A DNA stretch of 8,453 nucleotides, taken from contig CAJUST010000042.1 in the NCBI GenBank assembly GCA_910589105.1, forward strand, positions 1 to 8,453, given 5' to 3'. Below the pieces are notes generated by a model. That model saw only the letters and a list, made by a program, of their open reading frames with translations. It was not told where the DNA came from and searched no databases. Origin of the DNA: an uncultured Lachnospiraceae bacterium. GTDB taxonomy: Bacteria > Bacillota > Clostridia > Lachnospirales > Lachnospiraceae. The stretch's first letter is position 1; every line of letters starts with the position of its first letter. Shown piece by piece: positions 1 to 6,391 of the stretch. The translations under genes were made by a program, and so were the position numbers.

Positions 1-11
1 TTTTTTGCATA

Positions 12-56
12 GAAAAGGAGCTGCGCACTAATTACTTAGTGCGACAGCCCCTTTTC
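12..56 (-). terminator. Intrinsic terminator of the arg operon
   Basis: A stem of about 19 bp with a 4-nt loop (32-35) lies about 65 nt past the argD stop. Arms 12-31 and 36-56 pair throughout except for one bulged base (44) and one position, 19/49. That position is A-C in plus-strand RNA but a U-G wobble in minus-strand RNA, so the hairpin is better formed in the argD transcript. The U-tract is part of the 3' arm (CCUUUUC) and is matched by an A-tract in the 5' arm. This is common in bidirectional clostridial terminators, so it may also serve a convergent gene to the left of the window. Confidence 0.75.
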
Positions 57-121
57 ATTCAGATATAGACACAAGATCTATAACCGAAAACACATCTTCA
101 ATCTATTTCTTTTCTATTCTA

Positions 122-1312
122 CTAACCTTCTAACACACGATCCAATACCGAAATCATTTCATCGACATGTTTCTCCTCTATTACAAGCGGCGGCAAAAAC
201 CGTAGAACATCTGAACCCGCCGTAATCAAAAGAACGCCTTCTTTTAACGCCCGTTTTGAAATTTCCCCAGCCGGAACTGTCATTTGCAGTCCCTGAATAA
301 GCCCCATTCCGCGATGATCTGTAATACAGTCATATTTCTCCTTCAGCTTCTCTAAAGCCGCCCAAAGATATTTCGAAATTTCCTGAACGTGATCTGTGAT
401 ACAATCCCGCTCCATAAGCTCAAGCGTTTTTAATACCGCCGCTCCGGCAAGCGGATTGCCGCCGTAAGTCGTCCCATGATCCCCCGGCGCCAAGGATCGT
501 TTTGCCACACGTTCCGTCATTAGAAATGCCCCAACCGGAACGCCGCCCCCTAGCGCTTTTGCCGCCGTCATAATATCTGGCTTTATGCCATATTGCTGCC
601 ATGCAAACATACTTCCGCTTCTGCCCATGCCGCATTGGATTTCATCCAAAATCAAAAGAATGTCCCGTTCCCTGCAAAGTTTTGCAACGCCCTCCATAAA
701 TTCCTTTTCAGCCGGATAAATGCCGCCTTCTCCCTGAATAGTTTCAAAAAGAACCGCGCACGTCTTATCATTTACTAACGCCTCTACACTGTCTAACTGA
801 TTAAACCCGGCAAAACGGATTCCCTCCAGCAACGGAGCAAACGCTTCCTGATAATGCGGGTTTCCCGTGACAGAAAGCGCGCCAAGGCTTCTGCCATGAA
901 ACGAATGATTCATAGCGATAATCTCATGCCCTGCATGTCCATCGCGCGTATAAGCATATTTTTTCGCCGCCTTTATCGCTCCTTCAACCGCTTCCGCCCC
1001 ACTGTTCGTAAAAAACACTCTGTCCATGCCGCTTGCTTTTTTTAAACGTTCCGCCGCTTTTATGACCGGAAGATTATAATATAAATTCGACGTATGAATC
1101 AAAGCATCTATCTGATCTTTCAATGCCTGATTGTATTCCTTATTTCCATATCCAAGCGCGCAAACGCCGATTCCCGCCGCAAAATCGAGATATTTGTTTC
1201 CATCTGTGTCATACAAATATACGCCGCCGCCATCGTTTAATATAATTCCATACCGGTTGTATGTATGCAGTAAATCCCGATCCGCCTGCTCCATATAAGC
1301 TATACTATTCAT
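122..1312 (-). CDS. argD: Acetylornithine aminotransferase
   Basis: A cytosolic, PLP-dependent class III aminotransferase of 396 aa, the usual family length. It converts N-acetylglutamate semialdehyde plus glutamate to N-acetylornithine and 2-oxoglutarate. Enzymes of this family often also act on N-succinyl-diaminopimelate in lysine synthesis. Visible motifs are the phosphate-binding NSGAEAVE (about 103-110), the LDEIQ motif with the PLP-ring Asp223, the Schiff-base lysine in AAKALGGG (Lys252), and GTTYGGNPLA (about 280-289), which completes the PLP phosphate site from the dimer partner. The ATG sits inside the end of argB: ATGAATAG gives an 8-nt overlap with the argB stop, suggesting translational coupling. 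A GGGAG sequence lies 13 nt upstream, a slightly long spacing. It is the last gene of the operon, followed by a terminator hairpin. argF is not next to it. Confidence 0.96.
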   Translation of the reverse strand: MNSIAYMEQADRDLLHTYNRYGIILNDGGGVYLYDTDGNKYLDFAAGIGVCALGYGNKEYNQALKDQIDALIHTSNLYYNLPVIKAAERLKKASGMDRVFFTNSGAEAVEGAIKAAKKYAYTRDGHAGHEIIAMNHSFHGRSLGALSVTGNPHYQEAFAPLLEGIRFAGFNQLDSVEALVNDKTCAVLFETIQGEGGIYPAEKEFMEGVAKLCRERDILLILDEIQCGMGRSGSMFAWQQYGIKPDIMTAAKALGGGVPVGAFLMTERVAKRSLAPGDHGTTYGGNPLAGAAVLKTLELMERDCITDHVQEISKYLWAALEKLKEKYDCITDHRGMGLIQGLQMTVPAGEISKRALKEGVLLITAGSDVLRFLPPLVIEEKHVDEMISVLDRVLEG

Positions 1313-2204
1313 GGTAAAATTTCGTCTCCCTTTCTCCTAAGATCGCCGTTCCGATCCCTTTGTTTGTAAAAATCTCCAATAACAGGCAATGCGCAATCCT
1401 GCCATCTAAAATATGCACTCTTGAAACCCCATTTTCGATTGCATCGATACAGCTATGCAGTTTCGGGAGCATACCGCCCCCAATATTGCCACTGGCAAGA
1501 AGTTCTTCCGCTTCCGCAATCGTCAGCTCGGAAATTAACGTAGATTTGTCAGACGGGTCTTTATACACCCCTTCAATGTCTGTCAAAAATGCCAGTTTCT
1601 CCGCTTCCACTGCCCGCGCAATCGCGCACGCGGCATCGTCTGCATTGATGTTATACGTCTGAAAGGAATCGTCCATTCCAATCGGGCAGACAATCGGAAG
1701 AAAATCTTTTTCCAATAAATCATAGAGGATTTTCGGGTTGACTTCTTTTATCTCTCCTACAAACCCGATGTCTTTGCCTTGTGAATACTTCTTGTCCACA
1801 CGCAAAAGCCCGCCGTCTTTGCCGCTTATGCCAACTGCAAGCACGCCTAACTCCTCCACATACTGCACCAGTGATTTGTTTATCTTTCCAAGCGCCATCT
1901 CCGCAATTTCCATCATTGCAGCATCTGTTTTCCGCAGGCCGCCTATAAATTCCGGCTCAATCCCCATTTTTCCCGCCCATCTGCTGATTTCCTTCCCGCC
2001 GCCATGGACGATAATCGGTTTAAACCCAACAAGCTTTAAAAGCGTCACGTCCTGTATGACCTGATGTTTTAACGCTTCATCCACCATCGCGCTCCCGCCG
2101 TATTTTACAACAATAATCTTACGGTTAAACCGCTGGATATAAGGCAGCGCCTCAATCAAAACTTCCGCTTTGCCCATACTCTGTCTAATTTCTTTTTCTT
2201 CCAT
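1305..2204 (-). CDS. argB: Acetylglutamate kinase, probably arginine-sensitive
   Basis: An amino acid kinase-fold enzyme of 299 aa that phosphorylates N-acetylglutamate to N-acetyl-glutamyl-phosphate. Visible motifs are the ATP/substrate Lys34 in VVKYGGSAM, the glycine loop IVHGGGKEI (65-73), the acetylglutamate-binding GLRKTD (89-94), NINADDAA (185-192), and Lys248 in GGGMLPKL. About 28 residues precede the first core strand, enough for the extra N-terminal helix seen in hexameric, arginine-inhibited family members. The C-terminal HCLLLEIFT-NKGIGT (272-286) resembles the arginine-site signature of that class. Feedback inhibition by arginine is therefore inferred; it fits a cyclic pathway in which this kinase is the control point. 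The ATG has AGGAGG 9 nt upstream. It lies 27 nt after argJ, and its 3' end overlaps argD by 8 nt. Confidence 0.96.
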   Translation of the reverse strand: MEEKEIRQSMGKAEVLIEALPYIQRFNRKIIVVKYGGSAMVDEALKHQVIQDVTLLKLVGFKPIIVHGGGKEISRWAGKMGIEPEFIGGLRKTDAAMMEIAEMALGKINKSLVQYVEELGVLAVGISGKDGGLLRVDKKYSQGKDIGFVGEIKEVNPKILYDLLEKDFLPIVCPIGMDDSFQTYNINADDAACAIARAVEAEKLAFLTDIEGVYKDPSDKSTLISELTIAEAEELLASGNIGGGMLPKLHSCIDAIENGVSRVHILDGRIAHCLLLEIFTNKGIGTAILGERETKFYHE

Positions 2205-2231
2205 CTTATGCTCCCTCCTGCCGCCCTCTCC

Positions 2232-3455
2232 TTAGGAACGGTAATCTGCATTAATTTTCACATAGTCGTATGTCAGGTCACATCCCCATGCAGCCGCGCT
2301 TCCTTCTCCCTCTTTTAAATCCGCAACCGCCGTCACTTCCGGCATAGAAAGAATCTTCGTCGCTTCTTCTTCACTATACGCAAGCGCAACGCCGTCTTTG
2401 ACGACCTGAATTTTTCCCGCTTCACTCTCAAAAAACAAATCCACTTTTTCCGGATTAAACTGTGCGCCAGAATAGCCCAATGCGCACAAAATCCGTCCCC
2501 AGTTCGCATCATGCCCATAAATTGCCGCCTTTGTCAGATTTGAAGTGACAACTGCCTTACTCAAAAGTTTTGCATCCTCTTTACACCTTGCCCCAAAAAC
2601 TTTCACCTCAAAAAGAGCCGTCGCTCCCTCTCCGTCGCCCGCCATTTGCTTTGCCAATGCCGTATTGACCGTATGCAGCGCCTCGCAAAACATTCTATAA
2701 TCCGCATTTTTTTCCGTTATCATTGGATTATTTGCCGCGCCATTTGCTAAAAGAAGCGCCGTATCATTTGTCGACGTATCCCCGTCCACGGAAACCATAT
2801 TATAAGTATCCTTTACATCTTCCCGCAAAGCTTCTGAAAGAAGTTCATGGGAAATCGCAAGATCTGTAGTTAAAAAACTAAGCATGGTGCACATATTCGG
2901 ATGAATCATGCCCGAACCTTTGCACATACCGCCCAACGTTACCGTTACGCCGCCGATTTCAAACGTCACAGCAGCTTCTTTTTCATGGGTATCCGTCGTT
3001 AAAATTGCGCGGGCCGCCTCATTGCCCGCTTCATTAGTTTCCTTTAGCTTTGGCGCCATTTTTTCTATCCCGCCGCAGATCCGTTCGATTGGAAGCTGCA
3101 TACCGATTACGCCTGTAGAAGCAACCAATACTTCCTGTTTGGAAACGGAAAGCAGTCCCGCCGCCTTTTCCGCTGTCTGCCTGCAATAAGAATAACCTTC
3201 TTCTCCCGTACAGGCATTTGCAATTCCCGCATTTACCACAACTGCCCTAGCGCTTCCATTTCCCGACACAATCTCCCTATCCCAAATTACCGGAGCCGCC
3301 TTTACTACATTTGACGTAAACACGCCTGCCGCCACACAGGGCTTTTGGCTGTAAATTAACGCCATATCCAATCTGTCTTTATACTTTATTCCTGCGGCTG
3401 CCGACGCCGCCAAAAACCCTTTTGCCGCCGTCACGCCGCCTTTTATCATTTCCAT
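2232..3455 (-). CDS. argJ: Glutamate/ornithine N-acetyltransferase (ArgJ proenzyme)
   Basis: At 407 aa this is a full-length ArgJ, an Ntn-hydrolase-fold enzyme made as one chain and self-cleaved into two subunits. It moves the acetyl group from N-acetylornithine to glutamate, releasing ornithine and regenerating N-acetylglutamate. Some members also acetylate glutamate from acetyl-CoA, and the sequence alone does not tell which type this is. The cleavage region KGSGMIHPNMCTML (179-192) places nucleophile Thr190 after Cys189, where Ala is the common residue. STG (113-115) fits the oxyanion-hole Thr-Gly. The C-terminus YVKINADYRS is typical of the family. The ATG has GGAGG 10 nt upstream, and the ribosome binding site abuts the stop codon of the GNAT gene, whose last base is 15 nt before the ATG. 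Confidence 0.96.
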   Translation of the reverse strand: MEMIKGGVTAAKGFLAASAAAGIKYKDRLDMALIYSQKPCVAAGVFTSNVVKAAPVIWDREIVSGNGSARAVVVNAGIANACTGEEGYSYCRQTAEKAAGLLSVSKQEVLVASTGVIGMQLPIERICGGIEKMAPKLKETNEAGNEAARAILTTDTHEKEAAVTFEIGGVTVTLGGMCKGSGMIHPNMCTMLSFLTTDLAISHELLSEALREDVKDTYNMVSVDGDTSTNDTALLLANGAANNPMITEKNADYRMFCEALHTVNTALAKQMAGDGEGATALFEVKVFGARCKEDAKLLSKAVVTSNLTKAAIYGHDANWGRILCALGYSGAQFNPEKVDLFFESEAGKIQVVKDGVALAYSEEEATKILSMPEVTAVADLKEGEGSAAAWGCDLTYDYVKINADYRS

Positions 3456-3470
3456 AAAAACCCTTCCTCC

Positions 3471-3932
3471 CTATCGGTTAAACTGTGTAATGTTTTCTTC
3501 ATTCAACGTAAAGTCATAATAATTCAAATCATTGCGAAACGTCCAGCCGACGCTTTTCCAAAACTGATTCCCGACCTGATTGTCTAAAAAAGCAATCAAA
3601 CAGACTTTATTTATCTGTTGCGCCTGAAGCGCCTTCATCGCCGCGACCGCCATTGCCTTCCCAATTCCCTGTTTCCGAAATCCCTGTTTCACGCAGACAT
3701 GATAAAAACAGCCCCGCCGTCCATCGTGCCCGCACAATATCGTGCCAATAATTTCTCCTTCTGCTTCCGCAACTATGCTCGTCTCCGGATTCCGTTTCAA
3801 AAACCGTTCCACGCCTTCTTTCGAATCGTCAATGCTTCTTATTCCAAAGCCCTCAATCCCCGTCCATAACGTATAAATGCGCGGATAATCTTCCATCTGC
3901 ATAGCGCGGACCGTATAACAAACCGCGTCCAT
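3471..3932 (-). CDS. GNAT-family N-acetyltransferase inside the arg operon
   Basis: A single-domain GNAT protein of 153 aa from the ATG chosen here. The frame can be extended to a TTG at 3942-3944. I prefer the ATG because GGAGA lies about 6 nt before it, whereas the TTG overlaps that ribosome binding site and follows the argC stop by only 3 nt. The GNAT core is seen in SIVAEAEGEIIGTILCGHDG (52-71, strands beta3-beta4). Acetyl-CoA motif A is VKQGFRKQGIGKAM (81-94), with R-x-x-G-x-G at 86-91. LIAFLDNQVGNQFWKSVGW (112-130) gives the Asn and C-terminal strand region. The substrate is not determined. Its place between argC and argJ, with 15-nt gaps on each side, suggests a role in arginine synthesis, perhaps making N-acetylglutamate to prime the acetyl cycle. 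It resembles RimI/YpeA-like proteins more than classical ArgA, so this is a guess from context. Confidence 0.85.
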   Translation of the reverse strand: MDAVCYTVRAMQMEDYPRIYTLWTGIEGFGIRSIDDSKEGVERFLKRNPETSIVAEAEGEIIGTILCGHDGRRGCFYHVCVKQGFRKQGIGKAMAVAAMKALQAQQINKVCLIAFLDNQVGNQFWKSVGWTFRNDLNYYDFTLNEENITQFNR

Positions 3933-3947
3933 CTTTCTCTCCAATCC

Positions 3948-4988
3948 CTACGGAAATGCCGGAGCAAACAAAAGCCCTTCCGCTTCCGGCTCCCCAAACA
4001 TCAGATTCATATTCTGCGCCGCCTGTCCGGCTGCTCCTTTTACAAGATTATCCAGCGCGCCCACCAAGATAATGCGTCCAGTCCTCTCATCTATCTTAAA
4101 ATTAATGTCGACAAAATTACTTCCCTCTACCCATTTCGTCTCTGGGAAAACGTCTTTTTCTAAAACACGGATAAACTTTTCCGCTGCATAATACGAATCA
4201 TACACAGCCTTAACTTCCTCATAGGAAACTTTTTTCGTCAAATGCGCATATTCCGTCACCAAAATGCCACGGTTCATCGGAACCAAATGCGGCGTAAAAT
4301 TCACTTTTATCTCTTTCCCTGCCGCATAGCCAAGCTGTTCTTCAATTTCCGGCGTATGCCGATGCGCCGCCACCCCATATGCTTTTATATTCTCATTCAC
4401 TTCACAAAACAAATTTGACACTTTCGCCCCTCTGCCTGCGCCCGATGCGCCAGACTTTGCATCGATAATCAAAGAATCTGCGTCAATCAACCCTTCCTTT
4501 ACCAGAGGATACGCCGTTAATATCGAACATGTCGTATAACAGCCGGGGTTTGCCACCAGTCTGGCCTGCGATATTTGCTCCCTGTTGATTTCGCATAAAC
4601 CATATACCGCTTCTTTGATAAACTGCGGGGATTTATGTGGAATCTGATACCATTTTTCATAAATGGAAACGTCTTTGATACGGTAATCCGCGCTTAAGTC
4701 TATAATTTTCACCTGACTTAAAATTTCTTCTTTTAAAATGGAAGCCAGATAGCCTTGCGGAGTGGCCGTAAAGATAACGTCTGCCTGCTTTGCAAGATCT
4801 TCCATATTATCGTCCACACACTTTTCGTCTATCAGTTCAAACATATTTTGGTAAACGGATGCATACGCCTGCCCCGTATAACTTTTCGAACTCAGCCATT
4901 TAATTTCCACATTCTTATGTCCAAGCAAAATCCGCGTCAATTCCGCTCCAGCATATCCGGTCGATCCTATAATTCCTGCTTTTATCAT
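3948..4988 (-). CDS. argC: N-acetyl-gamma-glutamyl-phosphate reductase
   Basis: A 346-aa enzyme of the aspartate-semialdehyde dehydrogenase superfamily. It reduces N-acetyl-glutamyl-5-phosphate to the semialdehyde with NADPH. The N-terminal Rossmann motif GSTGYAGAEL (8-17) binds the cofactor. The catalytic cysteine is Cys150 in ANPGCYTT, and AAHRHTPEIEEQL (207-219) contains the conserved His region. LVKGAAGQAAQNMNLM near the C-terminus is also family-typical, and the length is normal (about 340-350). It is the first gene of the leftward operon. The only in-frame ATG at the family start is at 4986-4988. Its ribosome binding site is weak (GCAGAG about 8 nt upstream), unlike the strong ones before argJ and argB. 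Confidence 0.96.
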   Translation of the reverse strand: MIKAGIIGSTGYAGAELTRILLGHKNVEIKWLSSKSYTGQAYASVYQNMFELIDEKCVDDNMEDLAKQADVIFTATPQGYLASILKEEILSQVKIIDLSADYRIKDVSIYEKWYQIPHKSPQFIKEAVYGLCEINREQISQARLVANPGCYTTCSILTAYPLVKEGLIDADSLIIDAKSGASGAGRGAKVSNLFCEVNENIKAYGVAAHRHTPEIEEQLGYAAGKEIKVNFTPHLVPMNRGILVTEYAHLTKKVSYEEVKAVYDSYYAAEKFIRVLEKDVFPETKWVEGSNFVDINFKIDERTGRIILVGALDNLVKGAAGQAAQNMNLMFGEPEAEGLLFAPAFP

Positions 4989-5019
4989 TTTTTCACTCTG
5001 CTTTCTTTTTTGATTGATT

Positions 5020-5053
5020 CTTATAGTTTAGTACAAAATCTGCTCTGCGTAAA
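5020..5053 (-). promoter_or_regulatory. Candidate argC operon promoter
   Basis: On the minus strand a -35-like TTTACG (5048-5053) is followed by exactly 17 nt and a -10-like TAAACT (5025-5030). Each matches the sigma-A consensus at 4 of 6 positions. A better hexamer, TATAAG, overlaps just downstream but has no -35 at a usable distance. Transcription would begin near 5018 and leave a leader of about 30 nt, with no attenuator or T-box. No good ARG box overlaps it. Confidence 0.4.
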
Positions 5054-5078
5054 GAGGGACTTCGGTTTTGGGCAATCA

Positions 5079-5102
5079 GGGGTAGGGGGTGGTGGGAGGG
5101 GG
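5079..5102 (+). other. G-quadruplex motif upstream of argC promoter
   Basis: Four runs of three or more G (5079-5082, 5085-5089, 5094-5096, 5098-5102) are separated by loops of 2, 4 and 1 nt, which satisfies the standard G3+N1-7 rule. It lies on the plus strand, about 25 bp upstream of the candidate argC -35, and touches the left end of palindrome H1. In an otherwise AT-rich intergenic region such a block is out of place. Folding and any effect on transcription are inference. Confidence 0.55.
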
Positions 5103-5104
5103 AC

Positions 5105-5337
5105 GGCAGGAAACGGAGGGGGTAGGCAGCGGCGGCGGTGTTCAGGGATTAAGAGTTTCTAAAGCATCCCTTTTTGTTTTTGGCTACGGACGCAACCGCC
5201 ACAAACGCGCCATCCATGGCGCTTTGTGGCTTGCCTTGCCATCCATGGCAAGGCATTTCTGGTTTTCGGGTGGGATGCTTAAGAAGCTCTAAATCCCATC
5301 ACAATGCCGCCGCTGCCTACCCCCTCCGTTTCCTGCC
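5105..5337. repeat. Large nested palindrome H1
   Basis: Outer arms 5105-5136 and 5306-5337 are perfect reverse complements over 32 bp and are GC-rich. Inside them is a symmetric 8x8-nt internal loop (5137-5144 and 5298-5305). Next comes an inner stem, 5145-5170 with 5272-5297, paired at 23 of 26 positions plus one G-T wobble. The remaining two mismatches are A-A pairs. Each inner arm contains the 15-bp near-palindrome TTAAGA-N3-TCTAAA (5149-5163 and 5279-5293). The 101-nt apical region holds two more hairpins. No protein gene is credible here. It could be a MITE-like element, a structured RNA or a cruciform-forming DNA site; the sequence does not decide between these. Confidence 0.85.
5198..5255. 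repeat. Twin hairpins in the apex of H1
   Basis: Two adjacent hairpins separated by one base. The first (5198-5230) pairs GCCACAAA with TTTGTGGC and GCGCCAT with ATGGCGC, with one bulged C (5206). The second (5232-5255) has perfect 11-bp arms (TGCCTTGCCAT/ATGGCAAGGCA). Both end in the identical apical 12-mer GCCATCCATGGC, although their lower stems differ. With the outer H1 stem they would make a three-way junction. Confidence 0.75.
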
Positions 5338-5558
5338 TGTTCTTTGGCAACACTGTTTCCTTTTGATTTTATTTCCTGATTGAAACCTTCGTTTGTTAGA
5401 TGGCTGTGAAACTTTTTAGGCTGGATTTTGGCTTTAGTTGATTTATTTTTCGTTTTAGCTTTGTTTATGGCTGCCTTTTTGTTTTTGATAGGGTTTTTCT
5501 TTGTTTGATGCTTTTATGATTTGATTTTTCGTTTTTACTATTTATGAATTTTACTCTG

Positions 5559-5636
5559 TATGATTTATTATTGTTCTTTTCTTTATGATTTTTTATTGTC
5601 TTTTATTCTATATGATTCTTTATTGTTTTTTTATAT
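5559..5636. repeat. Short tandem repeats, period 25-27 bp
   Basis: Three consecutive degenerate units begin with TATGATT at 5559, 5584 and 5611. Each continues as TATGATTNNTTATTG followed by a T-rich tail. Further isolated TATGAT/TATGAA occurrences at 5515 and 5543 hint at older, decayed units. Confidence 0.6.
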
Positions 5637-5810
5637 AAAATGTTTTGTAGATCTTTTTTATGTTTTATTTTTCAACTGCTGCAATTCTTTGTTTTCTTTA
5701 TCTCTGCGTGTTTTTTACATATCATTTTCATCAATTTTCTTTTATATTTCGTAGATGCTCTATGTAAATAAGAGTTTTTACAATGTTGTGTCTGACAAAC
5801 TTTTTCTATT

Positions 5811-6140
5811 TACGCGTTTCTTCGTTTTTTCTCTATTTTCAATAAATTTATTTTTTTGACTTCTATCGCTATTTATTTTTATTTGTTTTTATGTTACGTT
5901 TAACGAACTTTATTATATTACACATTTCTTTGCTTTTTTTATCTTTTTATAAACATATTTTTTTCTGTCTTATTTCGCTGTCGCTTTTTAATTATTTTTT
6001 CTATGTTATCTAACATACTTTATTTCTTTTACGCGTTTCTTTGCTTTTGTCTATCTTTTCAATAAACATTTTTCTGTCTTATCTCGCTGTCGCAACTTTA
6101 TAGTATTTTCTTTATGTGGCACTCAATCAAATATTTATAT
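5811..6140. repeat. Long tandem repeats, period about 110 bp
   Basis: Three imperfect units start at 5811, 5919 and 6030 with TACGCGTTTCTTYG or a variant (TACACATTTCTTTG in the second). Units two and three also share CTGTCTTATYTCGCTGTCGC at 5965-5984 and 6074-6093, 109 bp apart. Units end with an ATGTT...AACNNACTTT-type segment. A fourth, weaker copy may precede 5811, because ATGTTGTGTCTGACAAACTTT-like sequence ends there. Confidence 0.65.
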
Positions 6141-6202
6141 CTATCCCGTTCAATTTTATCATAAAAATCTCATTCTCTACGTTTCGGACAGCCAAGAATG
6201 TA

Positions 6203-6372
6203 GTCTGGATATGGCAGAGACAGAGGGTATTTGGTTTTGCGGTTTTGTAAAAAGGTTTAGAGAATCTTAACAGTCCCATCTGTCATCTGCCAAATAATCG
6301 GGTCTGTTTAGAATCTCTTAACCTTTTCACATTCCGCAAAAGAAATACCCTCTGTCTCTGCCATATCCAGAC
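6203..6372. repeat. Large palindrome H2
   Basis: Outer arms 6203-6232 and 6343-6372 are perfect reverse complements over 30 bp. After a 2x1 internal loop, TTTTGCGG (6235-6242) pairs with CCGCAAAA (6334-6341). A 7x6 internal loop follows, then AAAAGG with CCTTTT. The next stem, 6254-6273 with 6304-6323, matches at 17 of 20 positions. Its mismatches are T-T, A-A and T-T. Each inner arm contains TTTAGA-N3-TCTTAA (6256-6270 and 6307-6321). The apex (6274-6303) is mostly unpaired. The layout parallels H1 although the outer arm sequences are unrelated. It ends 22 bp before the first candidate ARG box of argG. Confidence 0.85.
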
Positions 6373-6391
6373 GGCTTCTTCCCACCTCTCA

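Larger units (their letters stand above)
5383..6180. other. T-biased noncoding stretch with degenerate repeats
   Basis: About 800 bp in which T makes up well over half of many plus-strand lines while A, G and C are all scarce (38 of 60 bases are T in 5581-5640). The composition drops sharply from GC-rich H1. Open frames here encode only Phe/Leu/Ser/Tyr-rich low-complexity strings without ribosome binding sites, so I call no gene. It contains the short and long tandem repeats listed separately. Confidence 0.7.

Noticed and set aside
4755..5383. Plus-strand open frames of 60-135 codons across the argC start and palindrome H1
   Set aside because: They run antisense through argC or read the palindrome arms as Gly/Arg-rich low-complexity peptide, and have no ribosome binding site.
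5560..5754. 64-codon plus-strand open frame in the T-rich block
   Set aside because: Its Phe/Tyr/Leu/Ser-only composition is what T-rich repeats give; there is no ribosome binding site or recognisable membrane-protein pattern.
5105..6372. Insertion sequence or retron
   Set aside because: No transposase, integrase or reverse transcriptase frame exists between the palindromes, and no clear target-site duplication flanks them; at most a non-autonomous element.
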